Positions 1 through 8,175 of a stretch of DNA of 64,000 nucleotides are shown here, piece by piece; position 1 is the stretch's first letter; every line of letters starts with the position of its first letter. Source of the stretch: an uncultured Litoreibacter sp. (GTDB taxonomy: Bacteria > Pseudomonadota > Alphaproteobacteria > Rhodobacterales > Rhodobacteraceae); NCBI GenBank assembly GCA_947501685.1, contig CANMWQ010000007.1, positions 124,001 through 188,000 of the forward strand, written 5' to 3'. Below the pieces are notes generated by a model. That model saw only the letters and a program-made list of their open reading frames with translations. It was not told the origin of the DNA and did no database searches. The position numbers and the translations under genes were made by a program.

Positions 1-470
1 GACACGAGTTCATGCGCCGCGGGAAACTGCTGCGTGCGTTCTACTACACGGCTCTGCTGGAGAATGACGATTATTCGCCCATTCGCCCGCTTGTCGACTG
101 GCTGAACTACAACGGCTTCACCATGGTCACGAAAGCGGCCAAGGAATACACCGACCGCGAGGGGAGACGGAAGGTGAAGGGCAACATGGACATCGAGCTT
201 TGCGTCGATGCTTTGGAGCTCGCGCCGCATGTGGATCACATCGTGCTGTTTTCCGGGGATGGGGATTTCCGGCCGCTGCTCGAAGCGATCCAACGCAAAG
301 GCGTTCGGGTATCTGTGGTCTCGACCATCCGGTCGAACCCGCCGATGATCTCGGACGATCTGCGCCGCCAGGCTGACAACTTCATCGAGCTCGACGAATT
401 GCGTGACGTAATTGGTCGACCTCCGCGTGAAGACCACAACGAACCAGGGCTTCCCCCCGCCGACAACTAG
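1..470 (+). CDS. NYN domain (LabA/DUF88-like) protein, 5' end cut by window
   Basis: The reading frame is open from base 3 and the first in-frame ATG (base 12) is internal, because homologues have about 40 more residues carrying the first catalytic Asp (FIDGSNL-type motif). What remains shows the PIN-like NYN fold: KVKGNMDIELCVDA with two conserved acidic residues, then VLFSGDGDFRPL with the D-x-D/F motif, then VSVVSTIRS. NYN proteins are metal-dependent RNases; LabA-type members are often called uncharacterised. The C-terminus is short and Pro-rich. Product is cytoplasmic. The family call is strong; the RNA target is unknown. A weak hairpin follows the stop codon. Confidence 0.85.
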   Translation, partial: HEFMRRGKLLRAFYYTALLENDDYSPIRPLVDWLNYNGFTMVTKAAKEYTDREGRRKVKGNMDIELCVDALELAPHVDHIVLFSGDGDFRPLLEAIQRKGVRVSVVSTIRSNPPMISDDLRRQADNFIELDELRDVIGRPPREDHNEPGLPPADN

Positions 471-500
471 GCCACAGAGCCAAGTTGACGTGAAAGAATT

Positions 501-526
501 GAGCAGGGCCTTAAGGGCCCTCTCTT
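501..526 (+). terminator. Possible terminator after the NYN gene
   Basis: GGGCC-TTAA-GGGCCC forms a short GC-rich hairpin about 30 bases after the stop codon, followed by a T-rich stretch (TCTCTT). The T-run is weak, so termination is an inference. The rest of 527-736 holds no convincing gene or site that I can see. Confidence 0.4.
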
Positions 527-736
527 AACGTGCCTCAGGGTCCCACGTAACGAACGCCGCGCATAAGCGCAACGCCTGCGCGCCTGCGCTGCCCGGTTAT
601 CCCGCGCGGAGCCATGACGGTGGCGGCCAAAAACCGGCATCACAAAGCTCGCGACCATCGCACTACTTTTGGCCATAACCCGTCCAAAGCTGCACAAACG
701 ATTCGCCCTGACAGCCCCTCAAACCTCTAAAATCCC

Positions 737-878
737 TAAACCACCCCAATAAACCGCCCCAAAGGTTTTCGCGGCCCCACAATATTCAGAAATATCTAAA
801 CCTTTGATTTAGAACATTTTATCCATAAACATTGGTTTAAGCGTATCTACTCCCGGTTTATAAACCCGGGCCTAAACC
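737..878. promoter_or_regulatory. Cluster of TAAACC/GGTTTA hexamers in an AT-rich upstream region
   Basis: Seven exact copies of TAAACC or its complement lie at 737-742, 750-755, 797-802, 834-839, 855-860, 861-866 and 873-878. The copies at 855-866 abut to make a perfect 12-base palindrome (GGTTTATAAACC). The stretch is far more AT-rich than its surroundings and sits 70-210 bases before the 48-aa gene at 948. This arrangement is what an operator array for a dimeric regulator looks like. The obvious candidate regulator is the LuxR-type protein encoded third in the unit, but no binding is shown here. Confidence 0.5.
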
Positions 879-947
879 TCCGGGCAATTCCGAGGCGCAC
901 ATTTTTGTCCAATTGTGAACGAAATATTCAAGTTACTTAGAGAGTGG

Positions 948-1094
948 ATGAAACCGATGGAGAAAGTAGCAATCATTGTAGGCGCAGCGATCATGATCGT
1001 TGTGATCCCGCTTCAAGCTGCAGAACGCGCTATGGAAGACCGTATCAGTGAAACTCAAACCGCCGTATCCGCGCCAGTGCAGGTGACGCAATGA
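948..1094 (+). CDS. 48-residue single-pass membrane peptide
   Basis: ATG at 948 opens a 48-codon frame beginning MKPMEKVAIIVGAAIMIVVI, a short positively charged N-terminus followed by one hydrophobic segment (about residues 7-22), then a polar tail rich in E, T and Q. Its TGA overlaps the next gene's ATG as ATGA at 1091-1094, the signature of translational coupling. A second in-frame ATG (codon 4, base 957) is possible as start. It is too short for most gene finders. I do not recognise a family. The overlap and the shared promoter region argue that it is expressed with the two genes after it. Confidence 0.55.
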   Translation: MKPMEKVAIIVGAAIMIVVIPLQAAERAMEDRISETQTAVSAPVQVTQ

Positions 1095-1546
1095 GCTTCC
1101 GCGTCTTGTCAACCGCCGCGGCAACCGGGCTGGCCATGATGGCGGGCGCAAGTTTCGCGTCCCCAGTGGACACGGTTGTGTCTCAGCTCCACACAATGGG
1201 TTACGCAAACATCTCCGTGACACGCACGATGCTTGGCCGCGCACGGATCGTCGCCAAGAAAGACAATCACGCCCGCGAAATCGTCATCCACCCCCGCAGC
1301 GGCGAAATCCTACGCGACGCGGTCGATACCGGCCGAGGTTGGACGAATGCTGTCACGCTGGGCAACGGAACGGCAAAATCCGGCGAAACCGGGAACGGGT
1401 CCTCCAACGAAACTGCCAACGGCGGCGGTAACGGAAACGGCGGCGGTGGCGGCAACAGCGGCGGCAACGGCGGTGGCGGTGGCGGCGGTGGCGGCGGCGG
1501 TGGCGGCAATGGTGGTGGGAACGGGAATGGCAACAGCGGCCGCTAA
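1091..1546 (+). CDS. Secreted PepSY-like protein with Gly-rich tail
   Basis: The 151-aa product starts with a signal peptide (MSFRVLSTAAATGLAMMAGASFAS, cleavage likely near residue 23). Residues 25-80 look like a small PepSY-type fold: an N-terminal helix (VDTVVSQLHTMGYANISV) followed by a strand pair (RARIVAKKDNHAREIVIHP, SGEILRD). Residues from about 88 to the end are low complexity, first N/G/T then almost pure Gly with Asn, encoded by GGC/GGT triplet repeats. Expected location is periplasm or cell surface. Triplet repeats can change tail length without a frameshift. The start is fixed by the ATGA overlap with the 48-aa gene. Function unknown; PepSY domains often inhibit proteases or bind ligands. 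Confidence 0.75.
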   Translation: MSFRVLSTAAATGLAMMAGASFASPVDTVVSQLHTMGYANISVTRTMLGRARIVAKKDNHAREIVIHPRSGEILRDAVDTGRGWTNAVTLGNGTAKSGETGNGSSNETANGGGNGNGGGGGNSGGNGGGGGGGGGGGGGNGGGNGNGNSGR

Positions 1547-2072
1547 ACCAAATGTAAGTGATACGGCGACGTTCACTTATACCTTAAGGCTGTCACATCT
1601 TGTGGTGGCCATTTTGGTTGTGCAGGTCGTCTGCGGCGCCTTCTTCATCTTTGACATTTTAAGCTCGATCTTCGGGCTGCGGGCCTCGCCGATCAACTGG
1701 CAACTCCGCGAGCTGATCGAAATAAGCGCAGTGGCAGGTTTGCTCTTGGGCAGCGTGCTGGGGTTCATGGCCCTGCGTCGCACCGAAAACCGAATGCAAA
1801 AGGCCGAAGGTCAGGTGCGTCTCGCCTCCGGAGCCTTCATGGAGGTCGTGGAGGAGCATTATGACCGCTGGGGCCTCACCCCGGCAGAGCGTGACGTGGC
1901 GACCTTTGCGATCAAGGGCATGTCCTTGCAAGAAATCGCCGGCCTGCGGAAGACCTCTGCGGGCACGATCAAGGCCCAAACCAACGCAATTTACCGGAAA
2001 GCCAATGTATCTGGCCGCCCGCAGCTCATGAGCCTGTTTGTGGAGGAGTTGATCGCGAACGATATGCGGTAA
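1527..2072 (+). CDS. Membrane-bound LuxR-type HTH transcriptional regulator
   Basis: From ATG 1527 the product is 181 aa. Two hydrophobic segments (about residues 23-45, LSHLVVAILVVQVVCGAFFI, and 61-80, ISAVAGLLLGSVLGFMAL) are followed by a short amphipathic stretch and a C-terminal LuxR/GerE helix-turn-helix (about residues 112-175: LTPAERDVATFAIKG, SLQEIAGLRKTSAGTIKAQT, YRKANVSGRPQLM). There is no receiver or autoinducer domain. The gene overlaps the 3' end of the Gly-rich gene by 20 bases; a further in-frame ATG at 1509 is an alternative start. A long upstream extension of the frame is only the other-frame reading of the Gly-rich repeats. It is probably a one-component membrane regulator of its own operon. 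Confidence 0.8.
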   Translation: MATAAAKPNVSDTATFTYTLRLSHLVVAILVVQVVCGAFFIFDILSSIFGLRASPINWQLRELIEISAVAGLLLGSVLGFMALRRTENRMQKAEGQVRLASGAFMEVVEEHYDRWGLTPAERDVATFAIKGMSLQEIAGLRKTSAGTIKAQTNAIYRKANVSGRPQLMSLFVEELIANDMR

Positions 2073-2202
2073 GGCACCCCCCAGTCTCCGCATCCCAGTC
2101 TCGGCACCCCAATCTCGGCATCATGGTCCAAAGCACCCCCCAAACACGCTGGACCTGCCATAGGGCAATGATTATCTAGGTCTCAACCACGGAGACCGCC
2201 TC

Positions 2203-3153
2203 ATGTCCAAACCGCCTCTTACCCTCTATCTCGCCGCCCCGCGCGGATTTTGCGCAGGCGTGGACCGCGCCATCAAGATCGTGGAGATGGCCTTGGACAA
2301 ATGGGGCGCGCCAGTCTATGTGCGCCACGAGATCGTGCACAACAAATTCGTGGTCGACGGGCTGCGCGACAAGGGCGCGGTCTTTGTCGAGGAGCTTGAC
2401 GAATGCCCCGATGATCGCCCCGTCATCTTCTCCGCCCATGGGGTGCCCAAGGCGGTGCCCGCCGCCGCCGCCAAGCGCGAAATGATCTATGTCGACGCCA
2501 CCTGCCCGCTGGTCTCCAAAGTCCATATCGAGGCCGCGCGTCACCACGAAAACGGGCTGCAAATGGTGATGATCGGTCATGACGGCCACCCCGAAACCGT
2601 GGGCACCATGGGCCAATTGCCCAAGGGCGAGGTGCTGCTGGTCGAAACCGTGCAGGACGTGGCCACCATCACCCCTCGCGACCCCGAAAAGCTGGCCTTC
2701 ATCACCCAGACGACCCTGTCGGTCGATGACACAATCGACATTGTGGCCGCGCTGCAAGCCCGCTTCCCAGCCATCGTCGGCCCCCATAAGGAAGACATCT
2801 GCTACGCCACCACCAACCGCCAGGAGGCCGTCAAAGCCATGGCCGCGAAAACCAATGCCATGCTGGTGATCGGCGCGCCGAACTCGTCCAACTCCAAGCG
2901 GCTGGTCGAGGTCGGTGCCAAGGCCGGATGCAGCTATTCGCAACTGGTCCAACGCGCCGCAGATATCGACTGGCGCGCACTGGACGGCATCACCTCCATT
3001 GGCATCACTGCCGGGGCCTCCGCGCCCGAGGTGCTGATCAACGAGGTCATTGACGCCTTCAAATCGCGCTACGACGTCACCACCGAAATGGTCGAAACCG
3101 CCGTCGAAAACGTGGAGTTCAAAGTCCCCCGCGTGCTGCGCGAACCCGCCTAA
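2203..3153 (+). CDS. ispH: 4-hydroxy-3-methylbut-2-enyl diphosphate reductase IspH
   Basis: This enzyme makes IPP and DMAPP from HMBPP in the last step of the MEP isoprenoid pathway, in the cytoplasm, using a [4Fe-4S] cluster. The 316-aa length is normal. The three cluster cysteines are visible: C17 in [11 protein letters not shown]101 in [11 protein letters not shown] and C200 in [10 protein letters not shown]. The catalytic Glu region ([14 protein letters not shown]) and the SSNS motif ([11 protein letters not shown]) that binds diphosphate are present. A GGAGA Shine-Dalgarno sequence precedes the ATG. ispE and a polyprenyl diphosphate synthase of the same pathway are found 31-33 kb further on. 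Confidence 0.97.
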   Translation: MSKPPLTLYLAAPRGFCAGVDRAIKIVEMALDKWGAPVYVRHEIVHNKFVVDGLRDKGAVFVEELDECPDDRPVIFSAHGVPKAVPAAAAKREMIYVDATCPLVSKVHIEAARHHENGLQMVMIGHDGHPETVGTMGQLPKGEVLLVETVQDVATITPRDPEKLAFITQTTLSVDDTIDIVAALQARFPAIVGPHKEDICYATTNRQEAVKAMAAKTNAMLVIGAPNSSNSKRLVEVGAKAGCSYSQLVQRAADIDWRALDGITSIGITAGASAPEVLINEVIDAFKSRYDVTTEMVETAVENVEFKVPRVLREPA

Positions 3154-3253
3154 GCAACGCGGCATTCACGCCTATGTCATAAGACATTTCCTTTGCGTCT
3201 TCGCAGAACTCGTCTAAGACGTTGCGTAACAAATAAAAATGAGAAGCAGGCCC

Positions 3254-4300
3254 ATGTTCGATCAAACCCGCCCAACTGGGCCCACCGTCACATCCGACCC
3301 TTCGGACATGAACGCCCGCGACTGGGTCAAGATCCTTGCAAAATACCGCGATCCAAGCGCGGGCCGCTCCATCTTTGAGCTGGCCGTCACTATTGGCCCC
3401 TTCGTGCTGCTTTGGGCGCTGGCCTGGTGGTCGCTGTCGATCAGCGCGTGGCTCGCGCTGGCCATCTCGGTGGTCAACGCGGCCTTCCTGCTGCGCCTCT
3501 TCGCGATCCAACACGATTGCGGCCACGGCGCGTTTTTCGCCAACCGCACCGCCGATGACTGGCTGGGCCGGGTGCTGGGCGTCCTCACGCTGACCCCCTA
3601 TGACGTCTGGCGCAGCTCGCATTCGATGCACCATTCCGCCTCCGGCAATCTGGATCGGCGCGGCATGGGCGACATCAACACTCTGACCGTGGCTGAATAC
3701 GAGGCGTTGGGCCGCTATGACCGCCTGAAATATCGCCTTTACCGTCACCCCATCGTGCTGTTCGGCTTGGGGCCAGGCTATTTGTTCTTCCTGCAAAACC
3801 GACTGCCGCTGGGCTTCACCAACAAGGCCAAATACTGGGTCAGCGCAATGGTCACCAACGCAGGGATCTTCGCCGCCCTCGGCCTGATCATCTGGTTCGG
3901 AGGCCTGATGCCCGTGCTGATGATCTTCGTCCCTTCCACGCTGCTGGCTGCCACCGCCGGGGTCTGGCTATTCTATGTGCAGCACCAGTTCGAAACCACC
4001 CATTGGGAGGCCGAGGACGACTGGCAAATCCACGAAGCCGCCCTTGATGGCAGTTCGCATTACGTCATGCCAAAGGTGCTGCAATGGCTCAGCGCCAATA
4101 TCGGCATCCACCATGTCCACCACCTCTACAGCCGCATCCCGTTCTACCGCCTCCCCGAGGTGCTGCGCGACCACGCCACGCTGGCCGAGGGCAACCGCAT
4201 GACCATCCCCGAAAGCATCGCCAACGCGCGGCTGCACCTGTGGGACGAAGACAGCAAACGCCTGCTCTCCTTTGCCCAAGCCCGCGCCCGCCACAGTTGA
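3254..4300 (+). CDS. Membrane fatty acid desaturase (acyl-lipid type)
   Basis: The protein has the three His boxes of the membrane desaturase family that bind the di-iron centre: HDCGHGAFF, HSMHHSASGN and GIHHVHHLYSRIP. Hydrophobic segments surround them (about residues 37-75 and 170-235). Length (348 aa) fits DesA-like omega-6/delta-12 desaturases, which introduce a double bond into membrane lipid acyl chains. I chose ATG 3254 because AGCAGG lies just upstream; the in-frame ATG at 3239 has no ribosome site. Substrate position is not decided by sequence. It stands alone after ispH. Confidence 0.9.
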   Translation: MFDQTRPTGPTVTSDPSDMNARDWVKILAKYRDPSAGRSIFELAVTIGPFVLLWALAWWSLSISAWLALAISVVNAAFLLRLFAIQHDCGHGAFFANRTADDWLGRVLGVLTLTPYDVWRSSHSMHHSASGNLDRRGMGDINTLTVAEYEALGRYDRLKYRLYRHPIVLFGLGPGYLFFLQNRLPLGFTNKAKYWVSAMVTNAGIFAALGLIIWFGGLMPVLMIFVPSTLLAATAGVWLFYVQHQFETTHWEAEDDWQIHEAALDGSSHYVMPKVLQWLSANIGIHHVHHLYSRIPFYRLPEVLRDHATLAEGNRMTIPESIANARLHLWDEDSKRLLSFAQARARHS

Positions 4301-4351
4301 GGCTTCACCAGATCCCCTCGTGACATCCCGACGCGGCGTGTTAGGTCTAAC

Positions 4352-4813
4352 GTGATGACGCAAAGCTCTGCAAATCAGATCCCCCCGCCAGCCCTTTATC
4401 TCGGCCTCGCGGGCCTGCTGCCCTTCCTCTGGGCCGCGCTCGGCATCCTTGTCCCGGCCGTCTCCGACGCCACCGTCGCGGCAATCGGCCCGCGCTTCAA
4501 CGCGCCCTATATGCTGATCTCCTACGGCACGGTCATCCTGTGCTTCATGTCCGGTGTGCTCTGGGGTTTCGCGGTCAAATCCGACCGCGTCCTGCCCTAC
4601 ATCGTCTCGACCCTGCCCGCCCTCTGGGCCTTCTTCTCCATCAGCGGCGGGGAACGTCAGGCCACCTCCGCCGTGCTCATCGGCTTCCTGCTGGTCTTCC
4701 TCTTCGATCTGCAATTCGCCGTCTGGCGGCTGACCCCGCCCTGGTGGCTGAAACTCCGCGCCGGGCTCACCGCCATCGTGCTGGCCTGCCTCGCCATAGG
4801 ATTATTCGCATGA
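4352..4813 (+). CDS. DUF3429 family membrane protein
   Basis: A 153-aa protein with five or so hydrophobic segments and the family pattern (ALYLGLAGLLPF near the start, SYGTVILCFMSGVLWGF in the middle, PPWWLKLRAGLT near the end). DUF3429 members are small inner-membrane proteins of unknown function. The stop codon overlaps the next gene's start as ATGA, so it is translated together with the methyltransferase. Confidence 0.8.
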   Translation: MMTQSSANQIPPPALYLGLAGLLPFLWAALGILVPAVSDATVAAIGPRFNAPYMLISYGTVILCFMSGVLWGFAVKSDRVLPYIVSTLPALWAFFSISGGERQATSAVLIGFLLVFLFDLQFAVWRLTPPWWLKLRAGLTAIVLACLAIGLFA

Positions 4814-5412
4814 GTGACGCCAAGACCATCGAGGTCTACAATCAAAAGGCCGCCAGCTACGACGATCTGGTCTCGCGTGATACGCCCGACCAAGACCTGC
4901 AAGCTTTCATCGACGCGGTCACGCCCGGCGGTCATATCCTCGATCTGGGATGCGGCCCCGGCAATTCCGCCGCCATGATGCAGGAGGCCAACCTGACCGC
5001 CGACGCCATGGACGCTTCCATTGAAATGGTCCGCGTCGCCCGCGACAAATACGGGGTCGACGCCAAACAGGCCACTTTCGACGATCTCGACGCGCAGGCA
5101 AAATACGACGGCATCTGGGCCAATTTCTCGCTGCTCCACGCCGCCAAATCCGACATGCCCCGCCACCTCAAGGCCATCCACGCAGCCCTGAAACCCGGCG
5201 GCATCTTCCATATCGGCACCAAGCTCGGTACAGACGCGGAGCGCGACAGCATCGGACGCATGTACAGCTACTATGAAGCCGACGAGCTGCTCGCCCTGCT
5301 CAAAGAGGCAGGCTTCACCCCCCGGCCCCCACGCTTTGGCCGCGACAAGGGCCTGTCAGGCGAAATGGCCGATTTCATCATCGTGCTCAGCGATACCCCC
5401 AAAAATGCCTGA
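4810..5412 (+). CDS. Class I SAM-dependent methyltransferase
   Basis: The 200-aa product has the Rossmann-like methyltransferase motif [16 protein letters not shown] (about residues 41-55), an acidic motif II after MDAS, and the post-I/III region [13 protein letters not shown]...[10 protein letters not shown] typical of Methyltransf_11/25 enzymes. Substrate cannot be read from sequence. The start is the ATG of an ATGA overlap with the DUF3429 gene, and the end overlaps rnhA by 8 bases, so the three genes form a translationally coupled set. Confidence 0.88.
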   Translation: MSDAKTIEVYNQKAASYDDLVSRDTPDQDLQAFIDAVTPGGHILDLGCGPGNSAAMMQEANLTADAMDASIEMVRVARDKYGVDAKQATFDDLDAQAKYDGIWANFSLLHAAKSDMPRHLKAIHAALKPGGIFHIGTKLGTDAERDSIGRMYSYYEADELLALLKEAGFTPRPPRFGRDKGLSGEMADFIIVLSDTPKNA

Positions 5413-5854
5413 GCTCTTCGCCTACACAGACGGCGCCTGCTCCGGCAATCCCGGCCCCGGAGGCTGGGGCGCGATCCTCATCGCCCGCGACGGAGACACC
5501 GTCCTCAAAGAGCGCGAATTGAACGGCGGCGCGCCCCAAACCACCAACAACCGCATGGAGCTCATGGCCGCCATCAGCGCCCTCGAAGCCCTCGAAAAAC
5601 CCGCCACCCTGACGCTGGTCACAGACAGCTCTTACGTCAAAGACGGCATCACCAAATGGATCTACGGCTGGAAATCCAAAGGCTGGAAAAAGAAAGGCGG
5701 CGAGATCAAAAACATCGACCTCTGGCAACGCCTAGACACCGCCCGAGACCGCCACAACGTCACTTGGGAATGGGTCAAAGGCCACGCCGGCCACCCCGAA
5801 AACGAACGCGCCGATGAGCTGGCGAGAGCAGGGATGGCGCCGTTTAAGGGGTAG
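5405..5854 (+). CDS. rnhA: Ribonuclease HI
   Basis: RNase HI cuts the RNA strand of RNA:DNA hybrids (primers, R-loops) in the cytoplasm. The 149-aa protein contains the catalytic carboxylates D9 ([12 protein letters not shown]), E52 (NNRMELMAA) and D74 ([10 protein letters not shown]), the basic handle region ([17 protein letters not shown]) and the C-terminal [18 protein letters not shown] with the flexible His and last Asp. ATG 5405 gives the usual length; the ORF continues upstream only as a shadow of the methyltransferase, which it overlaps by 8 bases. Confidence 0.96.
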   Translation: MPELFAYTDGACSGNPGPGGWGAILIARDGDTVLKERELNGGAPQTTNNRMELMAAISALEALEKPATLTLVTDSSYVKDGITKWIYGWKSKGWKKKGGEIKNIDLWQRLDTARDRHNVTWEWVKGHAGHPENERADELARAGMAPFKG

Positions 5855-5867
5855 GGTGAAAGACAGA

Positions 5868-6095
5868 TTAGCTTTCTTGCCAACTCCGTTTCGGCACCAA
5901 ACACTGTAACAGATAGCGGTCGGAGAGAAGGCCAGCGCTCAATTCAAAATTTTCGTTGAGCTGTGCTTGGACTAGTATCTGTCTAAGCATTGCTTCTACT
6001 CGACAAATCGTTCTTAGTGAAGCGCGAAGACTGGCCATAGGGAAAACGTCTTGCATTTCGGTTAGCGTTGCGATGGGGTCAATAGAAATCGACAT
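5868..6095 (-). CDS. Doubtful small hypothetical protein in AT-rich insert
   Basis: A 75-codon frame on the minus strand, divergent from the DUF262 gene, with no recognised family and no clear ribosome-binding site. It lies in the same AT-richer stretch as the DUF262 gene. Its composition (SMRASLRTICRVEAMLRQIL, mixed helix-forming residues) is protein-like, and in AT-rich DNA a 75-codon open frame is a little less likely by chance than elsewhere. It may also be only the upstream region of the DUF262 gene. Confidence 0.25.
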   Translation of the reverse strand: MSISIDPIATLTEMQDVFPMASLRASLRTICRVEAMLRQILVQAQLNENFELSAGLLSDRYLLQCLVPKRSWQES

Positions 6096-6113
6096 TTAAT
6101 TTGAGGCATTAAT

Positions 6114-7733
6114 TTGGCAGAAAATCAGATTCGAGACCCAAAACCCTCAATCGAGCGAATTGAGTCTTTGGCGCAGCGCGTCTTTGATGGCGACATACTC
6201 TTACCCAAATTTCAGAGAGATTTTGTTTGGAACAGAGACCAAATTTTGAACTTGTTTGACTCAGTTTCAAAAAATTACCCGATTGGTAGCATACTCCTCT
6301 GGCTGAGCAAGCAGCAGCTACGATCAGAAACCAATATTGCCGGTCTGCCATTCAAAGAACGTGAGGAGGAGTATCCGGTCAACTACCTACTCGATGGGCA
6401 GCAACGATTATCCTGCATTTGCGGCGCTCTTTTTTGGGCTCCAAAGGAAAACGATGAAGATAGCATCTGGAATGTAGCGTATGACCTGAAGCAGAAACGG
6501 TTTGTTCATCTAACAACCCTTGATGAACCTCCACTTCATCTAATTCGTTTAAACAAGCTACCAGACGCATCCGCATTTTTCACGCATGTCGCGGCAATCG
6601 AAGCTAACGACGGAGGGGCAGCGCAAGCAGCTGAAGCAAAGCGGTTTTTCAACCTTTTCAAAGACTACTCTATTGCATCAGTTACACTTCATGACATGCC
6701 AATAGACAATGTTGCCCCAATTTTTGAACGGATTAACAGTACCGGCACAAAACTCACAATTGTAGATTTGATGCGAGCCGCCACTTGGAGCGAGGAATTC
6801 GATCTAGTTGATACGATTGATGAAAAGGTTCTCGAAGCTGTTTCGGAAAAGGGATTTGAATCGATTGATCGCAAGGCAGTTCTCCGCGTTCTCTCGTCCG
6901 CATCCGGTTTCTCATTTTCTACGAGTGGAATTGATCGCTTGCGCAGCCGTTCTGCGGAACAGCTCAAATCAGCGGTTCAAGACACAGTTTCAGCTTTTAA
7001 GCTGGCGACTGATTTTCTTCATGACCAACTCAATCTTCCCAACGCGAAAATTGTTCCTTATGTGAACCAGATCGTAGTCTTAGCGGAAGTATTCCGGCGC
7101 AAGCCAGTACTGGACGCAAACGAGGTCCGAAAGCTCAAACAATGGTTCTGGCAAACCACACTGTCCAGTTACTTTAGCGGCTGGAGTTCCGGTCAAATGG
7201 ATACTGACATGGTCGCTATCGAGGATTTTATTTCCGGAAAAACTGAACATATGGAATTTGGGGCAAGTAAACCAAGCGCAAATATTTGGAAGAGTAGAAG
7301 TTTTCGGGCAAATGCCTCGACATCAAAACTATTGGGTCTCCTCCTAACACAAAATGCCCCTTTCGATCTGGTTTCTGGTCAAACTGTCAAGCTTCAAACA
7401 GCCCTCGCATGGCAGAACAACCGGGAGTATCACCACATCTTCCCAAAGGCATTTTTAGCAGGGAAGGGAGTTAAGGCGTCTCAAATTAATTCTCTAGCAA
7501 ATTTTGCGCTTCTTTCCTCAGCATCAAACAAGAAAATCTCGGACCGCCGCCCCTCGGAATACCTGCCTGAATGCGCGGAAGTTCTAGGTGACCAATTTAC
7601 CGCTGTTCTAAGCTCGAACCTTATCTCGAAAGAAGCGTACGAGTATGCACTGGCCGAAGACTACGAACGGTTCATAGATCAGCGAGCAAGCGACTTAAGT
7701 GGCTTCGCAATGTCACTAGCAGGGTGGCAGTGA
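6114..7733 (+). CDS. DUF262 / HNH-like protein (GmrSD-type), probable defence gene
   Basis: The 539-aa product starts at TTG 6114, with GAGG seven bases upstream. The N-terminal half is DUF262 (ParB/Srx-like): LPKFQRDFVWNRDQILNLFD around residue 31 and YLLDGQQRLS around residue 92, the conserved DGQQR motif. The C-terminal part has YHHIFPKAFL (about residues 439-448) followed by NSLANFALLSS and DRRPSEYL, an arrangement like the DUF1524/HNH nuclease half of GmrSD. In known GmrSD, the DUF262 part hydrolyses nucleotides and the HNH part cuts glucosylated-5hmC phage DNA. Codon usage and base composition are clearly more AT-rich than all neighbours, pointing to horizontal transfer. No partner restriction genes are beside it. 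Confidence 0.85.
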   Translation: MAENQIRDPKPSIERIESLAQRVFDGDILLPKFQRDFVWNRDQILNLFDSVSKNYPIGSILLWLSKQQLRSETNIAGLPFKEREEEYPVNYLLDGQQRLSCICGALFWAPKENDEDSIWNVAYDLKQKRFVHLTTLDEPPLHLIRLNKLPDASAFFTHVAAIEANDGGAAQAAEAKRFFNLFKDYSIASVTLHDMPIDNVAPIFERINSTGTKLTIVDLMRAATWSEEFDLVDTIDEKVLEAVSEKGFESIDRKAVLRVLSSASGFSFSTSGIDRLRSRSAEQLKSAVQDTVSAFKLATDFLHDQLNLPNAKIVPYVNQIVVLAEVFRRKPVLDANEVRKLKQWFWQTTLSSYFSGWSSGQMDTDMVAIEDFISGKTEHMEFGASKPSANIWKSRSFRANASTSKLLGLLLTQNAPFDLVSGQTVKLQTALAWQNNREYHHIFPKAFLAGKGVKASQINSLANFALLSSASNKKISDRRPSEYLPECAEVLGDQFTAVLSSNLISKEAYEYALAEDYERFIDQRASDLSGFAMSLAGWQ

Positions 7734-7840
7734 ACAGATTCATAAGCAGGCTTTATTTCACTGGTTACATTCCAATAAAAACTCTTGGTACCCACAAGAT
7801 CATCCCTAAAGAGGCACCACATTCTCTCCACGACCCACCC

Positions 7841-8080
7841 TCACTTCCGATAATGCGTCGGCACCAAAATCAACGCGCCCACCGCGCTGATGATCGCATC
7901 CACCCCCGGAGGCCCAAACGAAATCCCGAACATCACCCGCACCATGAAAAACAGCACCGCGCCGCCCACGGCAATAATAACAGAGGCCAAAACCCCATTA
8001 TGGGTGAACCCGCTGCGCTCGGAGGCATACCCCACCACGCCCGCAATCATCATCGCGCCAAAAAATGCAAAAAACGCCAT
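7841..8080 (-). CDS. GlsB/YeaQ/YmgE-like small membrane protein
   Basis: A 79-aa protein, nearly all of it in three hydrophobic segments with small residues (MAFFAFFGAMMIAGVVGYAS, GVLASVIIAVGGAVLFFMV, GVDAIISAVGALILV). The size and glycine pattern suit the transglycosylase-associated GlsB/YeaQ group of inner-membrane proteins linked to stress response. It follows fmt on the same strand by 95 bases. A TTAACCTTAA motif lies 20-30 bases before its ATG. The family assignment is moderate because the conserved GG motifs are partly diverged. Confidence 0.65.
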   Translation of the reverse strand: MAFFAFFGAMMIAGVVGYASERSGFTHNGVLASVIIAVGGAVLFFMVRVMFGISFGPPGVDAIISAVGALILVPTHYRK

Positions 8081-8175
8081 GCTCTATCTCAACCTCTCAT
8101 TAAGGTTAACGCCCCCGCCGCAGAGCCACATCCCAGCTTCATCTTGGCAAAAATATGCATATCCCACAGCGGCCT

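Noticed and set aside
467-697. 76-codon minus-strand frame after the NYN gene
   Set aside because: No ribosome site, Arg/Ala/Ser-rich shadow-like composition, and it covers the putative terminator hairpin.
1440-1520. Phase-variation by the GGC/GGT repeat
   Set aside because: The unit is three bases, so length changes would not shift the frame; only tail length could vary.
1233-1526. N-terminal extension of the LuxR-type gene through an Ala/Thr/Val repeat
   Set aside because: This part is merely the other-frame reading of the Gly-codon repeats of the upstream gene; ATG 1527 or 1509 gives a normal membrane protein.
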